This document shows, piece after piece, positions 26,055 through 36,098 of a stretch of 64,000 nucleotides of DNA. Under the pieces are notes generated by a model. The model was given only the letters and a program-made list of their open reading frames with translations, ran no database searches and was not told the DNA's origin. The stretch comes from Hormoscilla sp. GUM202. Lineage in GTDB: Bacteria > Cyanobacteriota > Cyanobacteriia > Cyanobacteriales > Desertifilaceae. The stretch covers positions 31,309-95,308 of the forward strand of contig RFFC02000028.1 in the NCBI GenBank assembly GCA_005518205.2. The letters run 5' to 3'. Numbering within the stretch: position 1 is the first letter of the stretch; every line of letters starts with the position of its first letter. The position numbers and the translations under genes were made by a program.

Positions 26055-26855
26055 ATGACTTATAACCGGTGGTCGCCGAAAGCTAATCTGTTGCTGACTC
26101 TGGTGCAGCGGGATTTGGAAGCCCGATACAAGGGCTCCGTTCTGGGTAATTTGTGGCCTTTGTTGAACCATCTGTCACAGTTGCTGATCTATACCTATGT
26201 CTTCTCGATCGTCCTCAAGGTGAAGCTCAGTTTGTCTGGTGTACCGGCTAACAATTTGACCTTTGGCCTGTGGCTGTTCGCTGGCTTGCTGCCTTGGACG
26301 ACCTTTATTACTGGCCTCTTGCAAGCCTCTACTTCTGCGATCGCCCAGCCAAATTTGGTCAAGAAGGTAGTCTTTCCTTTGGCCTTGTTGCCTCTGGTGC
26401 CGATTTTTGCGGCTTTTATTGAAAGTGGATTGGGAATGCTGGCCTTAATTATCTTCACTAGCTTGTTCTCCCAGACCCTTTATGGTACTATCTGGCTTTT
26501 GCCCCTGGTCTGGTTGCCCCAGCTGTTGCTGACCATGGGCCTGGGTTACTTGGCCGCTGGATTGACCGTGTTTCTCCGGGATGTGCCCCAAACCCTTGCA
26601 GTCCTGATTAATCTCTGGTTCTATGTCACCCCGATCGTCTATCCTGCTAATGTGATTCCCGAACCTTGGCGGGCCTGGGTGCTTTGGCTTAACCCCTTGG
26701 CGGCGATCGTCCAGGTCTATCGCGACCTAATTCTCACGGGACAGGTAGAGCATGTGGCCGAATGGGCGATCGCCACATTTGTTTCTATCTTAGTCTTCTC
26801 AGGTGGCTTCTGGGTTTATCAACGCCTGCGCCCAGCTTTTGCTGATGTCCTCTAG
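26055..26855 (+). CDS. Polysaccharide ABC transporter permease (Wzm type)
   Basis: A 266-aa ABC-2 permease with six hydrophobic segments. LLLTLVQRDLEARYKGSVLG is the conserved amphipathic entry region of Wzm/TagG proteins, followed by NLWPLLNHLSQLLIYTYVFS, and the C-terminal part has FYVTPIVYPANVIPEPW and LNPLAAIVQVYRDLILTG. It forms the membrane channel that exports lipid-linked polysaccharide with the Wzt ATPase encoded downstream. The start ATG at 26055 has GGAA just before. The 280-bp gap to wzt contains repeats, which is unusual for this normally tight pair. Confidence 0.92.
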   Translation: MTYNRWSPKANLLLTLVQRDLEARYKGSVLGNLWPLLNHLSQLLIYTYVFSIVLKVKLSLSGVPANNLTFGLWLFAGLLPWTTFITGLLQASTSAIAQPNLVKKVVFPLALLPLVPIFAAFIESGLGMLALIIFTSLFSQTLYGTIWLLPLVWLPQLLLTMGLGYLAAGLTVFLRDVPQTLAVLINLWFYVTPIVYPANVIPEPWRAWVLWLNPLAAIVQVYRDLILTGQVEHVAEWAIATFVSILVFSGGFWVYQRLRPAFADVL

Positions 26856-27135
26856 ACTAGACTATCGTTCTGGCCCGCCCCGCCCTAAAGGGACGGGCGG
26901 TGTCTTCCGAAGAGCATGCGGAAGACACCGATAATTGGTACAAAACCCGTCTGGGTTCGCTCGTTCCCTGACGAAGGCAGGGAACGTCTTCGGGAGGCAG
27001 AGCCTCCAGTCGGAATCATTGCTTCTAGACTAGCCTGGAGGCGGAGCCTCTAAAGCCGCGTTACCAGGCTTCCCCTGGTAACGAGATGAAACGAGAACCC
27101 ACCCTACACTCAACTTGAGATTACAGCCAGAAAGA
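26856..27135. repeat. Repeat cluster between wzm and wzt
   Basis: Contains GACGGGCGG hairpin material, a palindrome with arms GGTGTCTTCCG (26899-26909) and CGGAAGACACC (26919-26929), and GGAGGC-rich repeats such as AGCCTGGAGGCGGAGCCTC and the TTACCAGG / CCTGGTAA stem at about 27061-27082. No gene. Confidence 0.6.
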
Positions 27136-28485
27136 ATGAGTGAAATTGCCATTTCACTAAAGAAAATATCCAAGTGCTTTCAGCGCTATGCCCGTCCGGC
27201 GGACCGCCTGAAACAGCTCCTGTTTCCTGGTAAAAGTCTGGCACAGAAGTTTTGGGCTTTGCACGATATTAACTTGGAAGTCCCTAAAGGACAGACTCTG
27301 GGTATTGTCGGACGCAATGGTTCTGGGAAAAGTACCCTGCTGCAAATTATTGCTGCTACTCTCACGCCGACTACGGGTACAGTTGAGGTCGGGGGAAGAA
27401 TTTCGGCTCTCTTAGAACTTGGCAGCGGCTTTAACCCGGAGTTTACCGGTCGGCAAAATGTCTTTTTTAATGGACAACTGTTGGGACTCAGTCGCCGGGA
27501 AATCGAGGATAAATTTGATGATATCGCTAGTTTTGCTGAGATTGGGGATTTTCTCGAACAGCCTGTTAAAACTTACTCTAGTGGCATGTTCGTGCGCTTG
27601 GCTTTTGCTGTCGCTACTAGCGCTGAACCTGATATCTTAATTGTGGATGAGGCCCTTTCCGTGGGTGATGAAGCTTTCCAACGTAAGTGTTTTGCTCGCA
27701 TTCAAGATATTCGCGATCGGGGGGGGACGATTTTGTTTGTTTCCCATGCTGCTGCCACTATCGTGGAATTGTGCGATCGGGCGATCTTATTAGACGGCGG
27801 CGAACTTATTTTGCAAGGGAGTCCCAAGCTGGTTGTTTCTAAATATCAGGAGTTGATTTATGCCCCGAGCGATCGGGTAGCATCTTTACGGCAAGAACTC
27901 CGCCAAACAAATCAAAAATTGCTGGATGAGACTAATATAATAATCGGCTCAAAGAATATCGACTTAAATGGTAATCTTGAAGAAGAGATGCCAGAATTTT
28001 ACGACCCTTCCCTAAATCCGGAAAACACGATATCCTACATTAGCAGGGGGGCGAAAATTATCAATCCCGGGATAACTACGATCGCCACCGGTCAACTGGT
28101 AAATCATTTGATCGGGCGTCGGGAATACCTTTACAGCTATGGAGTTCGATTTTTGCGGCCCGCCCAGAATGTCCGGTTTGGCATGCTGATTAAAACTGTC
28201 AGTGGATTGGAGTTGGGAGGGGCTTCCTTTTCTCCTTCTTTTCATGATATCATGGATTTCGAGGCCGAGCAAGTAGTAACGGTGAAATTTAGATTTCACT
28301 GCCTGCTGCATCCGGGAGTTTATTTCTTGAATGCCGGAGTATCTGGTATGGTGGATGGAGAATTCGTTTACTTAGCCCGCTGTATAGATGCAGCTATATT
28401 TAGAGTAAAATCAGAGCAGAAATTATGTGGGAATGGTACGATAGATTTTAATATTCAACCCAGTTTGAGTTTGTCGGAGGAGTGA
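27136..28485 (+). CDS. Polysaccharide ABC transporter ATPase with C-terminal glycan-binding domain (Wzt type)
   Basis: A 449-aa protein from MSEIAISLKKISKCF. The ATPase has Walker A GRNGSGKST at residues 60-68, signature YSSGM about 148-152 and Walker B DILIVDEAL about 166-174. The region after residue 250 is the extra beta-sandwich Wzt-C type domain that in other systems recognises the modified non-reducing end of the glycan. With the permease it drives export across the plasma membrane. The start is at the ATG; a TTG seven codons upstream is unlikely. The next gene starts 9 bp after its stop. Confidence 0.92.
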   Translation: MSEIAISLKKISKCFQRYARPADRLKQLLFPGKSLAQKFWALHDINLEVPKGQTLGIVGRNGSGKSTLLQIIAATLTPTTGTVEVGGRISALLELGSGFNPEFTGRQNVFFNGQLLGLSRREIEDKFDDIASFAEIGDFLEQPVKTYSSGMFVRLAFAVATSAEPDILIVDEALSVGDEAFQRKCFARIQDIRDRGGTILFVSHAAATIVELCDRAILLDGGELILQGSPKLVVSKYQELIYAPSDRVASLRQELRQTNQKLLDETNIIIGSKNIDLNGNLEEEMPEFYDPSLNPENTISYISRGAKIINPGITTIATGQLVNHLIGRREYLYSYGVRFLRPAQNVRFGMLIKTVSGLELGGASFSPSFHDIMDFEAEQVVTVKFRFHCLLHPGVYFLNAGVSGMVDGEFVYLARCIDAAIFRVKSEQKLCGNGTIDFNIQPSLSLSEE

Positions 28486-28494
28486 GAACGGTAG

Positions 28495-30465
28495 ATGATG
28501 CAGTCAGAAGAGATATTATATCCAGATGAGACTTACCCAGCTATTCAAGAGTTGATTCGCGATCGGGTTAAGTACCCAGAGTCATTTAAGTCCGGAATTA
28601 GCAGTCGGGACGAAATGTATTTATATGCTTTAAATAATGCTAAAGGCGATCGGGTAGAAGCTGCCAGGCGCTACTATAGAAATGGTAGTCGCATTATGGA
28701 TGCAGTTCGGGAGATAATCGTGAGGTACAGGGGGGGATTCGATCGCCTGAACTCTTTCCTAGATTTTGCCTGCGGTTACGGACGCTTGACTCGCTTTACG
28801 ATCCAGGAAATGCCCCCTGCCAGAATTTGGGTATCGGACATTGACGCCGCTGCGGTAAAATTTCAAATAGCCCAATTTGGAGTCAATGGCATAGTTTCCA
28901 CGACTAATCCTCAAGATTATCATCCTACGGACCGGTTCGATCTGATTCTGGCGAGTTCCTTTTTTAGCCACGTGCCCGAGAAAACCTTTGCTCGTTGGCT
29001 ACAAAAACTCTATAGTTTACTGTCTGCTGAGGGATTATTGATTTTCAGCGTCCACGACGGCGCCCTATTTCCTGGTAAGATGGCAGGAGAAATTCATTTT
29101 ATCCCCCAGAGTGAGAGTCGGTCCCTGGACGGGCAAGAATATGGTACAACTTATGTCAGGGAAACTTTTGTCAGTAACGCGATCGGGCAATGCGGCGATG
29201 TCAAATATCAGCGACGACCCCAGGGATTGTGCGGACACCAAGATTTATATATAATGGGTAAAGGGAGTAAGGGTTTAGGACCGGCAATGGAATCAAAAGT
29301 GCTGGCGATCGCGGGGATGCATCGTTCGGGAACATCTTTAACTGCTTCTGTACTCCAGAGTGCGGGAGTATATTTGGGTGATAGGTTAGTCGGGGTAGAT
29401 GTGGGAAATGATAAAGGTCATTTTGAAGATGTAGATTTTGTCGAGTTTCACAAGCAGGTCCTGCGATCGCAGTCTCTGGACGCCGATGGCCTGACTTTCC
29501 AGGACTCTCAGCATGTGGCCGATCGCTATGTTAAAATAGCCCAAGACCTGACGCAGGAAAAATCACAACATTCCCTCTGGGGTTGGAAGGATCCGAGGAC
29601 GACTTTGTTTTTGGACTTCTGGTTGCAGTTACTCCCGGATGCGAATTTTATCCTCGTCTATCGATCGCCTTGGGAGGTAGTTGACTCCCTTTACCGCCGG
29701 GGGACGGACGAACCGATCGCAGCTTACCCGGAAAAGGCAGTGGAACTCTGGATGCATTATAATCAAAAAATTCTGGAATTTTACGACCGCGTCCCCGATC
29801 GCTGTCTGCTAGCTAACCTCAGCAAAATTGTCAGTAATCCTCAGCTATTGATCCAGACAATTAATGAAAAATTTCAGCTCAATTTAACGGAACCAAGACA
29901 TGATATAATAGCACCAGAACTATTGGGGCAGTCAGTTGGTCGGACCCATAGACCGGTATTGATCAAAAAATACTGGACTGCCGCATTAGATCTATATCTA
30001 GCGTTGGATGCCAAGGCGGCACCAATGGATGGAGAACCGAGTTGGTCTTGGTCTCAATATGTGAAGTCATACTCGCCCCAAGACTGGGGTTTTCGAGATT
30101 GGTTGGAAATAGGTAGTCTGAAAAATCAAATTAAACAGCTGCAAAAAACGGCGGGCGATCGCGCGGAACTTCAGCAAACTCAAGGGGAACTGCAAGAGAC
30201 GCGATCGCAACTGCAAGCAACCCAGTCGGAACTGCAAGCAACTCAGTCCCAGTACCAGCAGCTACAGACAGAAGCGCAAGAGTTGCAGTTGCAGTTGGAG
30301 GAGACGCAAATGCATCTGTCGGAAACGCGATCGCAGTTGGACAAAACTCAGGTAAAACTGCTTGCATGTGAAAGTCAAATAGCTGCCATGGAAACCAGCA
30401 AGTTTTGGCGATTACGGAAAAGATGGTTTAAGGTGAAAAGGTGGATGGGTTTAACAACGGAGTGA
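28495..30465 (+). CDS. Methyltransferase-sulfotransferase fusion with coiled-coil tail
   Basis: A 656-aa protein with three parts. Residues about 60-250: class I methyltransferase (SFLDFACGYGRLTRF at 87-101, WVSDIDAAAVKF). Residues about 268-510: sulfotransferase-like domain with the PAPS loop AGMHRSGTSLTASVL (273-287), GWKDPRTTLFLDFW and LVYRSPWEVVDSLYRRG. Residues about 540-640: coiled coil made of LQ.TQ.EL repeats, ending TSKFWRLRKRWFKVKRWMGL, a tail common in cyanobacterial glycan enzymes. Placed right after Wzt, it may cap the glycan chain, the mark read by the Wzt C-domain in related systems (inference). Confidence 0.85.
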   Translation: MMQSEEILYPDETYPAIQELIRDRVKYPESFKSGISSRDEMYLYALNNAKGDRVEAARRYYRNGSRIMDAVREIIVRYRGGFDRLNSFLDFACGYGRLTRFTIQEMPPARIWVSDIDAAAVKFQIAQFGVNGIVSTTNPQDYHPTDRFDLILASSFFSHVPEKTFARWLQKLYSLLSAEGLLIFSVHDGALFPGKMAGEIHFIPQSESRSLDGQEYGTTYVRETFVSNAIGQCGDVKYQRRPQGLCGHQDLYIMGKGSKGLGPAMESKVLAIAGMHRSGTSLTASVLQSAGVYLGDRLVGVDVGNDKGHFEDVDFVEFHKQVLRSQSLDADGLTFQDSQHVADRYVKIAQDLTQEKSQHSLWGWKDPRTTLFLDFWLQLLPDANFILVYRSPWEVVDSLYRRGTDEPIAAYPEKAVELWMHYNQKILEFYDRVPDRCLLANLSKIVSNPQLLIQTINEKFQLNLTEPRHDIIAPELLGQSVGRTHRPVLIKKYWTAALDLYLALDAKAAPMDGEPSWSWSQYVKSYSPQDWGFRDWLEIGSLKNQIKQLQKTAGDRAELQQTQGELQETRSQLQATQSELQATQSQYQQLQTEAQELQLQLEETQMHLSETRSQLDKTQVKLLACESQIAAMETSKFWRLRKRWFKVKRWMGLTTE

Positions 30466-30487
30466 GAATAATTACCGGAGATCGGAA

Positions 30488-31858
30488 ATGACGAAAAATA
30501 TTAAAGAAATAATCAAAGCAGTAAAGAAAAGGCTGAAACCCCTGAAATCATTGATGATTAAACCAAGACAGCAAGAGGTGAACCCGACAGGAGAATTACT
30601 GGGATATTTAGAATCTCCCCAGGCGATGGAGAAAAATCTAAACGGCACCCTGCGGGTATCGGGATGGATATTGCACAAACAGGCGAAAATTACTGCCTTG
30701 ATGTTGGCGCAGTCGGGTTTCCCAGAAGAACAGATCGCCTACGGGATAGAGAGACCGGATGTCGCTGGAGTTTTTCCAGAAATTGCCAGTGCCCAGACAA
30801 GCGGGTTTGAGAGGAAAATTATCCTAGACCGGAATTATACGAGTAAAATAAATATTGAGATTTGGGCAATTCTGGAAAATGGCGATCGCCTTTGTTGCTT
30901 TACGCGAGTCCTGACAAAGGATGGCCAGGTCCAAGATGATAGTCCCAGTTTCCAGCGATACCTATTTTTCTATGGGGTTGCACGCAAAGCATGGGTGGCC
31001 TATAAACAAGGACGCATCCCCTTTTTATCTAGAGTGGGGCGTCAAGCATGGGTTGTCTATAAACAAGGACGCCTCCTCTGGGGACAAGATGTATTATATC
31101 CAGATAAGATTCACCCAGCTATACAAGAGTTGATTCGCGATCGGGTTAAGTACCCAGAGTCATTTAATTCCGGAATCAGCAGTTGGGACGAAATCTATCA
31201 GCATGAGTTAAAGAGTGTTAAAGGCGATCGGGTCGAGGCGGGCATGCGCTACTATCGAAATGGTAGTATGATTATGGATGCAGTCCGGGAACTCATCATG
31301 AAGTACAGGGGGGGGTTCGATCGCCTGGACTCTTTCCTAGATTTTGCCTGCGGTTACGGACGATCGACCCGCTTTCCGATCCAGGAAATGCCCGCTAGCC
31401 ACATTTGGGTATCGGATATTGACGCCACTGCGGTAAAATTTCAAATGGCGCAATTTGGAGTCAATGGCATAGTTTCCACGACTAATCCAGAAGAATATAA
31501 TAGCGATCGCCGGTTTGACGTGATTGTGGCGAGTTCCTTTTTTAGTCACATTCCCGAAAAAACATTTACTAAGTGGATGCAAAAACTCTATAGCTTAGTT
31601 TCTCCTAATGGTATGCTGATTTTCAGCGTTCACGATCGTTCCCTATTTCCCGATAGTCTGAATGCAGAAATTTATTTTATCCCCCAGAGTGAGAGTCAGT
31701 ACCTCGATCGGCAAGAATATGGTACAACTTATGTGACAGAAGAGTTTGTCAGCAAAGTGATTCAGGAAGTGACGGGAGGTGAGGCAAAATATCAGCGCTT
31801 GCCGAAAGGACTGTGCAAGCATCAAGATATATATATAGTCAACAAGCTTGATGTTTAA
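30488..31858 (+). CDS. Methyltransferase with N-terminal accessory domain
   Basis: A 456-aa protein. The C-terminal part (about 200-450) is a close paralogue of the methyltransferase domain of the preceding gene (VKYPESF.SGIS, SFLDFACGYGRSTRFPIQEM, VSTTNPEEY, SSFFSHIPEKTF). The N-terminal part (about 34-140: GELLGYLESPQ, GWILHKQAKITALML, IAYGIERPDVAGVFPEI) is shared instead with the next gene. Between them a 22-residue segment, ARKAWVAYKQGR, occurs twice. It lacks the sulfotransferase domain. It is 22 bp from the previous gene and 27 bp before the next, so part of the operon. Confidence 0.82.
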   Translation: MTKNIKEIIKAVKKRLKPLKSLMIKPRQQEVNPTGELLGYLESPQAMEKNLNGTLRVSGWILHKQAKITALMLAQSGFPEEQIAYGIERPDVAGVFPEIASAQTSGFERKIILDRNYTSKINIEIWAILENGDRLCCFTRVLTKDGQVQDDSPSFQRYLFFYGVARKAWVAYKQGRIPFLSRVGRQAWVVYKQGRLLWGQDVLYPDKIHPAIQELIRDRVKYPESFNSGISSWDEIYQHELKSVKGDRVEAGMRYYRNGSMIMDAVRELIMKYRGGFDRLDSFLDFACGYGRSTRFPIQEMPASHIWVSDIDATAVKFQMAQFGVNGIVSTTNPEEYNSDRRFDVIVASSFFSHIPEKTFTKWMQKLYSLVSPNGMLIFSVHDRSLFPDSLNAEIYFIPQSESQYLDRQEYGTTYVTEEFVSKVIQEVTGGEAKYQRLPKGLCKHQDIYIVNKLDV

Positions 31859-31885
31859 CGTGAGAATAATTACAGGATAATTAAC

Positions 31886-34800
31886 ATGGTAATCTGGATA
31901 AAAGAATCGATCGAAGCAGTAAAAACTAAGTTAAAAATACTGAAAAAAATAATTATCAAATCAGGGCAGCAAAAGGCGATGGCGACAGGAGAATTGCTGG
32001 GATATTTAGAATCTCCCCAGGGGATAGAGAAAAATATAAACGGCACCCTGGAAATATCGGGATGGGTATTGCATAAAACCGAAAAAATTACAGCCTTGAT
32101 GTTGGCGCGATCGGGTTTACCAGAAGAACAGATCGCCTATGGGATCGCCAGACCTGATGTCGCCCAAGTTTTCCCGGAAATTGCTGGGGCCGAAGCCAGC
32201 GGGTTCGGGTGGAACATTCTTCTAGACCGGAATTATACGGGGAAAGTAAAGATTGAGATTTGGGCAATGCTGGAAAATGGCGATCGCATTTGTTGCTTTG
32301 CAGCGAAAACGAAAGTCATGGCATCGGTCCCAGACGATCGTCGCAGCAATTTAAACCTATACCTATTTTTATCTACTGTCGCACGCAAAGCCTGGGTTGT
32401 TTATCAGCAAGGACGCCTGCCCCTGTCTCCCATTGTCTGGATCCGCTATCTCCGTCGCTATTACCGACAACTTAACGTCAGCGTAGAATATGCTAACGTC
32501 ATTCATCCCTGGCAAAAGCAAGACCCCTATCAGCGATGGATAGAAATAAATCGCCTGACACCCAAGTTGTTGTCCCGGATGCAAGCAGATGCCGAAAAGC
32601 TGCAACCCGAAGCGGTCAAAATTAGTGTTGTTGTCCCAGTCTACAATACCCCCGCCCAATTTCTGCGGGAGGCGATCGCCTCTGTCACCGCCCAAATATA
32701 TCCCCACTGGGAACTCTGCTTGGCCGATGATGCTTCCACTCTGCCTCATGTTAAAGAAATTTTAGAGCAATGGCAAGCATCCGACCCCAGAATTAAAGTT
32801 ATTTTTAGGGAGGAAAACGGTCACATTGCCGCCGCGACTAATTCCGCCTTAGACCTGGCCACCGGTGATTTTATCGCCTTTTTAGACCATGACGATCTCT
32901 TATCCCCCGATGCCCTACTGCATGTTGCCGAATGCATCAACAAATATCCCGATGTAGACTGGATCTATACCGATGAGGATAAAATAGACGACAAGGGTTA
33001 TAGATTTGACTATCAAATGAAAGGGGCCTGGAGTCCGGAAATGGCAATTACTCATAATTATACCCATCACCTGACAGCCATCAGAAAGAGTTTAATTGAC
33101 CGAGTGGGGCGGATGCGGACGGGTTTTGAAGGGGCCCAAGATTTAGACTTATTTTTACGAGTCACGGAACAGACGACAAATGACCAAATTAGACATATTC
33201 CCCATGTTTGCTATCATTGGCGCGTTCACCCTGAAAGTACTGCTTCCCACGGCAGGCAAAAGCAATATGTATTTGATAGCGCCTATCGGGCCATCCAAGA
33301 GGCGATCGCCCGCCGGGGACTAAAGGCGAAACCATTCTTGCCAGGGATTTTTCAACAGCGAAGCTTATGCCTGCATCAGTTAGCATGGGATAGTTCGATC
33401 TTAGCAGAAAATCCCGTCACTATCGTCATTCCCACCCGGGACAGAGTCGATCTGTTGGCTAAATGTATCTCCAGTCTGGAAAAAACGGTAGACAAGCGAT
33501 ATGTCAAAATTATAATAATAGATGACTGTTCCGAGTCAGTCAAAACTAGCCAGTATCTGGAACAACTACAAAAAAAACAAATTTGCCGGGTAATCCGTCC
33601 AGAACGGCCGGATGGTAAATTTAATTATGCCCGGTTGGTGAACTTAGCAGCGGCAGAGGTGGATACTCCCCTGATGCTACAGTTGAATAACGATATAGAG
33701 GCGATCGCCCCAGGTTGGCTAGAAGACATGGTAGGATGGATGTCGGTAGAGGGGGTAGCAGTGGTAGGGGCGAGATTGCTATATCCCGATCGGACAATTC
33801 AACATGCCGGAGTTGTGGTGGGAACAAATCAGGGACTGGCAGGCAATTTATTTAAGGGTCAACACCAAACGGATTTGAATTATCTATTTTTACCCCATGC
33901 CGTCCGCAATGTCTCGGCAGTAACAGGGGCATGTCTGCTAACATCAACCGCTATATATCGAGAATTGGGGGGATTTGATGGGGCCAATTTAGCCGTCGAG
34001 TTTAACGACGTAGATTACTGTCTGGGAGTGTGGAAATTGGGGAAACGGATTGTTTATACCCCCCAAGCTACATTAATTCATCGCGAGAGTGCTTCCCGAA
34101 AAAATATAGACTACAATCCCCGAGAACATCTTTCGTTTATTATTAAGCATATGGGATATCGGGACCCCTTCTTTAACGAAAATCTCGAAATCGAAAATGA
34201 AATTAAGGCGATCGGGATGCAGCTTAATCCCCGGCATTTCGGTCACGCCGAGAGAATATCCAACTTAAATATCCTGTTAATCACCCATAACCTGAACCTA
34301 GAAGGTGCCCCGCTGATGGCCTATGGTTTTGCCAAGTATTTCGCTACCGTCGGGGACTTTCAGGTAACCGTTATCTCCTTAGAGGATGGTCCCTTGCGAT
34401 CGGACTACGAATCTCTGAATATTCCCGTTAAAATTATCCCAGATAACCTCAAGGTAATTGACCGGGACTTAAACCAATATCGCCAGCGCCTGCAAAACCT
34501 GGGAGAAAGCCTTGACATCACCCAGTTCGATCTCGTAATATCGAATACGATGGTGAGTTTCTGGGGAATAGAGTTAGCCCATCTATTTGGCTTGCCCAGT
34601 ATCTGGCACATTCATGAAAGTAGTAATATCCCCAGAAGTATTGCTAAATTTTTTGGCGAATCACCGGAAAGCGCGATCGGGCAATTATTGCCAGATTGTT
34701 TCAAAAATGCCAGTCGAGTGGTGTTTGTGGCCGACGCCACCCGCAGCATATTTCACGAATTAGACGTGGGCGGCAATTTCCGCACCATTCATGGGGGACT

Positions 34801-35431
34801 GGATATCGATCGCATTAACGAATACCGTCAGGCACATAGTAAGTCCGAGTTACGGGAAAAATACGGACTCGGGGGCGATCGCGCGGTCATTACATTAGTG
34901 GGAACCATCTGCGAACGGAAAGGACAACTTATCTTTATAGAGGCGATCGGGCAATTAGCAAAGCAATACCCAGGATTTGCCCATCTAGATTTTATTATAG
35001 TAGGACCGCCGAGAGAGGAGGTCTATTTCAACTGCCTGCAAAAGCAGTTAAAAAAGTTAAACATGCCCAATGTAAAGATATATGAAGAGACCCGGGAGAT
35101 ATATGACTTTTATGCCATGAGTGATATATTTGTATGTGCTAGCTTGGAAGAATCATTCCCGAGAGTGCTGCTGGAGGCGATGGCCTTTGAGTTAAAGATA
35201 GTCAGTACGGCAGTATATGGGATAGTAGAAATGATAGGCGATCGGGAACATGGCTACCTAGTCCCCCCAGGAGATCCCCAAGCCTTAGCAGCAGCGATGC
35301 TAAAATGCTTATCAGAGGAAAATGCCTCCAAGATGGCCGCAAAAGCCCATGCCAAAGTATGTCGGATGTATAACAATCGATCGCAGTTACAAAAACATCT
35401 CTTAATGGCAAAAGAAGTCGCTATTCATTAA
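31886..35431 (+). CDS. Triple-domain glycosyltransferase (GT2-GT2-GT4)
   Basis: An 1181-aa protein. Residues about 34-140 are the accessory domain shared with the upstream methyltransferase. GT2 domain A (about 245-480): ISVVVPVYNTPAQFL, AFLDHDDLLSPDALL (DxD-like at 334-337), YTDEDKID. GT2 domain B (about 510-740): PVTIVIPTRDRVDLLAKC, LMLQLNNDIEAIAPGW, AVTGACLLTSTAIYRELGGF. GT4 domain (about 790-1175): LLITHNLNLEGAPLMAYGFA, ITLVGTICERKGQ, and ASLEESFPRVLLEAMAFEL with the E-x7-E motif. Such multi-domain enzymes build repeat units of exported glycans; three linkages could be made by one chain. Last gene of the export operon. Confidence 0.9.
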   Translation: MVIWIKESIEAVKTKLKILKKIIIKSGQQKAMATGELLGYLESPQGIEKNINGTLEISGWVLHKTEKITALMLARSGLPEEQIAYGIARPDVAQVFPEIAGAEASGFGWNILLDRNYTGKVKIEIWAMLENGDRICCFAAKTKVMASVPDDRRSNLNLYLFLSTVARKAWVVYQQGRLPLSPIVWIRYLRRYYRQLNVSVEYANVIHPWQKQDPYQRWIEINRLTPKLLSRMQADAEKLQPEAVKISVVVPVYNTPAQFLREAIASVTAQIYPHWELCLADDASTLPHVKEILEQWQASDPRIKVIFREENGHIAAATNSALDLATGDFIAFLDHDDLLSPDALLHVAECINKYPDVDWIYTDEDKIDDKGYRFDYQMKGAWSPEMAITHNYTHHLTAIRKSLIDRVGRMRTGFEGAQDLDLFLRVTEQTTNDQIRHIPHVCYHWRVHPESTASHGRQKQYVFDSAYRAIQEAIARRGLKAKPFLPGIFQQRSLCLHQLAWDSSILAENPVTIVIPTRDRVDLLAKCISSLEKTVDKRYVKIIIIDDCSESVKTSQYLEQLQKKQICRVIRPERPDGKFNYARLVNLAAAEVDTPLMLQLNNDIEAIAPGWLEDMVGWMSVEGVAVVGARLLYPDRTIQHAGVVVGTNQGLAGNLFKGQHQTDLNYLFLPHAVRNVSAVTGACLLTSTAIYRELGGFDGANLAVEFNDVDYCLGVWKLGKRIVYTPQATLIHRESASRKNIDYNPREHLSFIIKHMGYRDPFFNENLEIENEIKAIGMQLNPRHFGHAERISNLNILLITHNLNLEGAPLMAYGFAKYFATVGDFQVTVISLEDGPLRSDYESLNIPVKIIPDNLKVIDRDLNQYRQRLQNLGESLDITQFDLVISNTMVSFWGIELAHLFGLPSIWHIHESSNIPRSIAKFFGESPESAIGQLLPDCFKNASRVVFVADATRSIFHELDVGGNFRTIHGGLDIDRINEYRQAHSKSELREKYGLGGDRAVITLVGTICERKGQLIFIEAIGQLAKQYPGFAHLDFIIVGPPREEVYFNCLQKQLKKLNMPNVKIYEETREIYDFYAMSDIFVCASLEESFPRVLLEAMAFELKIVSTAVYGIVEMIGDREHGYLVPPGDPQALAAAMLKCLSEENASKMAAKAHAKVCRMYNNRSQLQKHLLMAKEVAIH

Positions 35432-35642
35432 GAGGAAGGGGTAATTTTTTGCTGCTTTACAACTGTTAATATAAAAAACCATTTTTTACGATTAAATACC
35501 AGTGGCGATCGATAATAATACAAATGGTCAAATATCTGACACGAATTGATCATTAATATTCCTCTGAAGTTTGTAGTACGGAGCACTACAAACTCATTAG
35601 GGAGAACGTTACTCGGGAGAACGTTACTCAACCAAATCAGTA

Positions 35643-36098
35643 CTAAACAAAATCAGTCTCATCAATCAACCCAGGATCAATTCCCGGCAAAATTGCCAAC
35701 TCTAGAGCCGCATCATCTCGGCGCGCCCCTGGAGCCTTAATGGAAGTAGAACTGCCCATCTTGACAATTTCTAACTGATTAAAACTCAAATTATATTCTA
35801 AGTAGATTTTGTCCGTGCCATCCTCAAAGTCGTAGATGGTCTCCGTGCCATCGCCCTGGCCCAAGACAAAAGTATCCGCACCATCGTTTCCGTAATAAAA
35901 GTCGTTTCCCCGACCTCCGTTGAGGATATCGTTGCCCTCGTTTCCGTAAAGCTTATCGTCTCCATCGCGGCCATAGAGGAGAGCGTCGATATCACCGAAC
36001 ATCGGGCCAGATAAGTAATTGTTGCCCCCGTTTCCCTTCTCCAGGAGGGCGAAAGTAATTCCTAACAGAAAAACGCTCTTTGGTGCGAAAAACAGCAA
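35643..36098 (-). CDS. RTX-type calcium-binding repeat protein fragment
   Basis: A 151-aa frame with about four nonapeptide RTX repeats (YGRDGDDKLYGNEGNDIL, NGGRGNDFYYGNDGADTFVL) followed by GDGTETIYDFEDGTDKIYLE, the usual C-terminal module of secreted hemolysin-type proteins. The N-terminus (MLFFAPKSVFLLGITFALLE) does not look native: only a few repeats remain and no export or enzyme domain is seen, so this is likely the C-terminal piece of a larger secreted protein. A short tandem, GGGAGAACGTTACTC twice, lies just after it (about 35600-35630). Confidence 0.6.
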   Translation of the reverse strand: MLFFAPKSVFLLGITFALLEKGNGGNNYLSGPMFGDIDALLYGRDGDDKLYGNEGNDILNGGRGNDFYYGNDGADTFVLGQGDGTETIYDFEDGTDKIYLEYNLSFNQLEIVKMGSSTSIKAPGARRDDAALELAILPGIDPGLIDETDFV

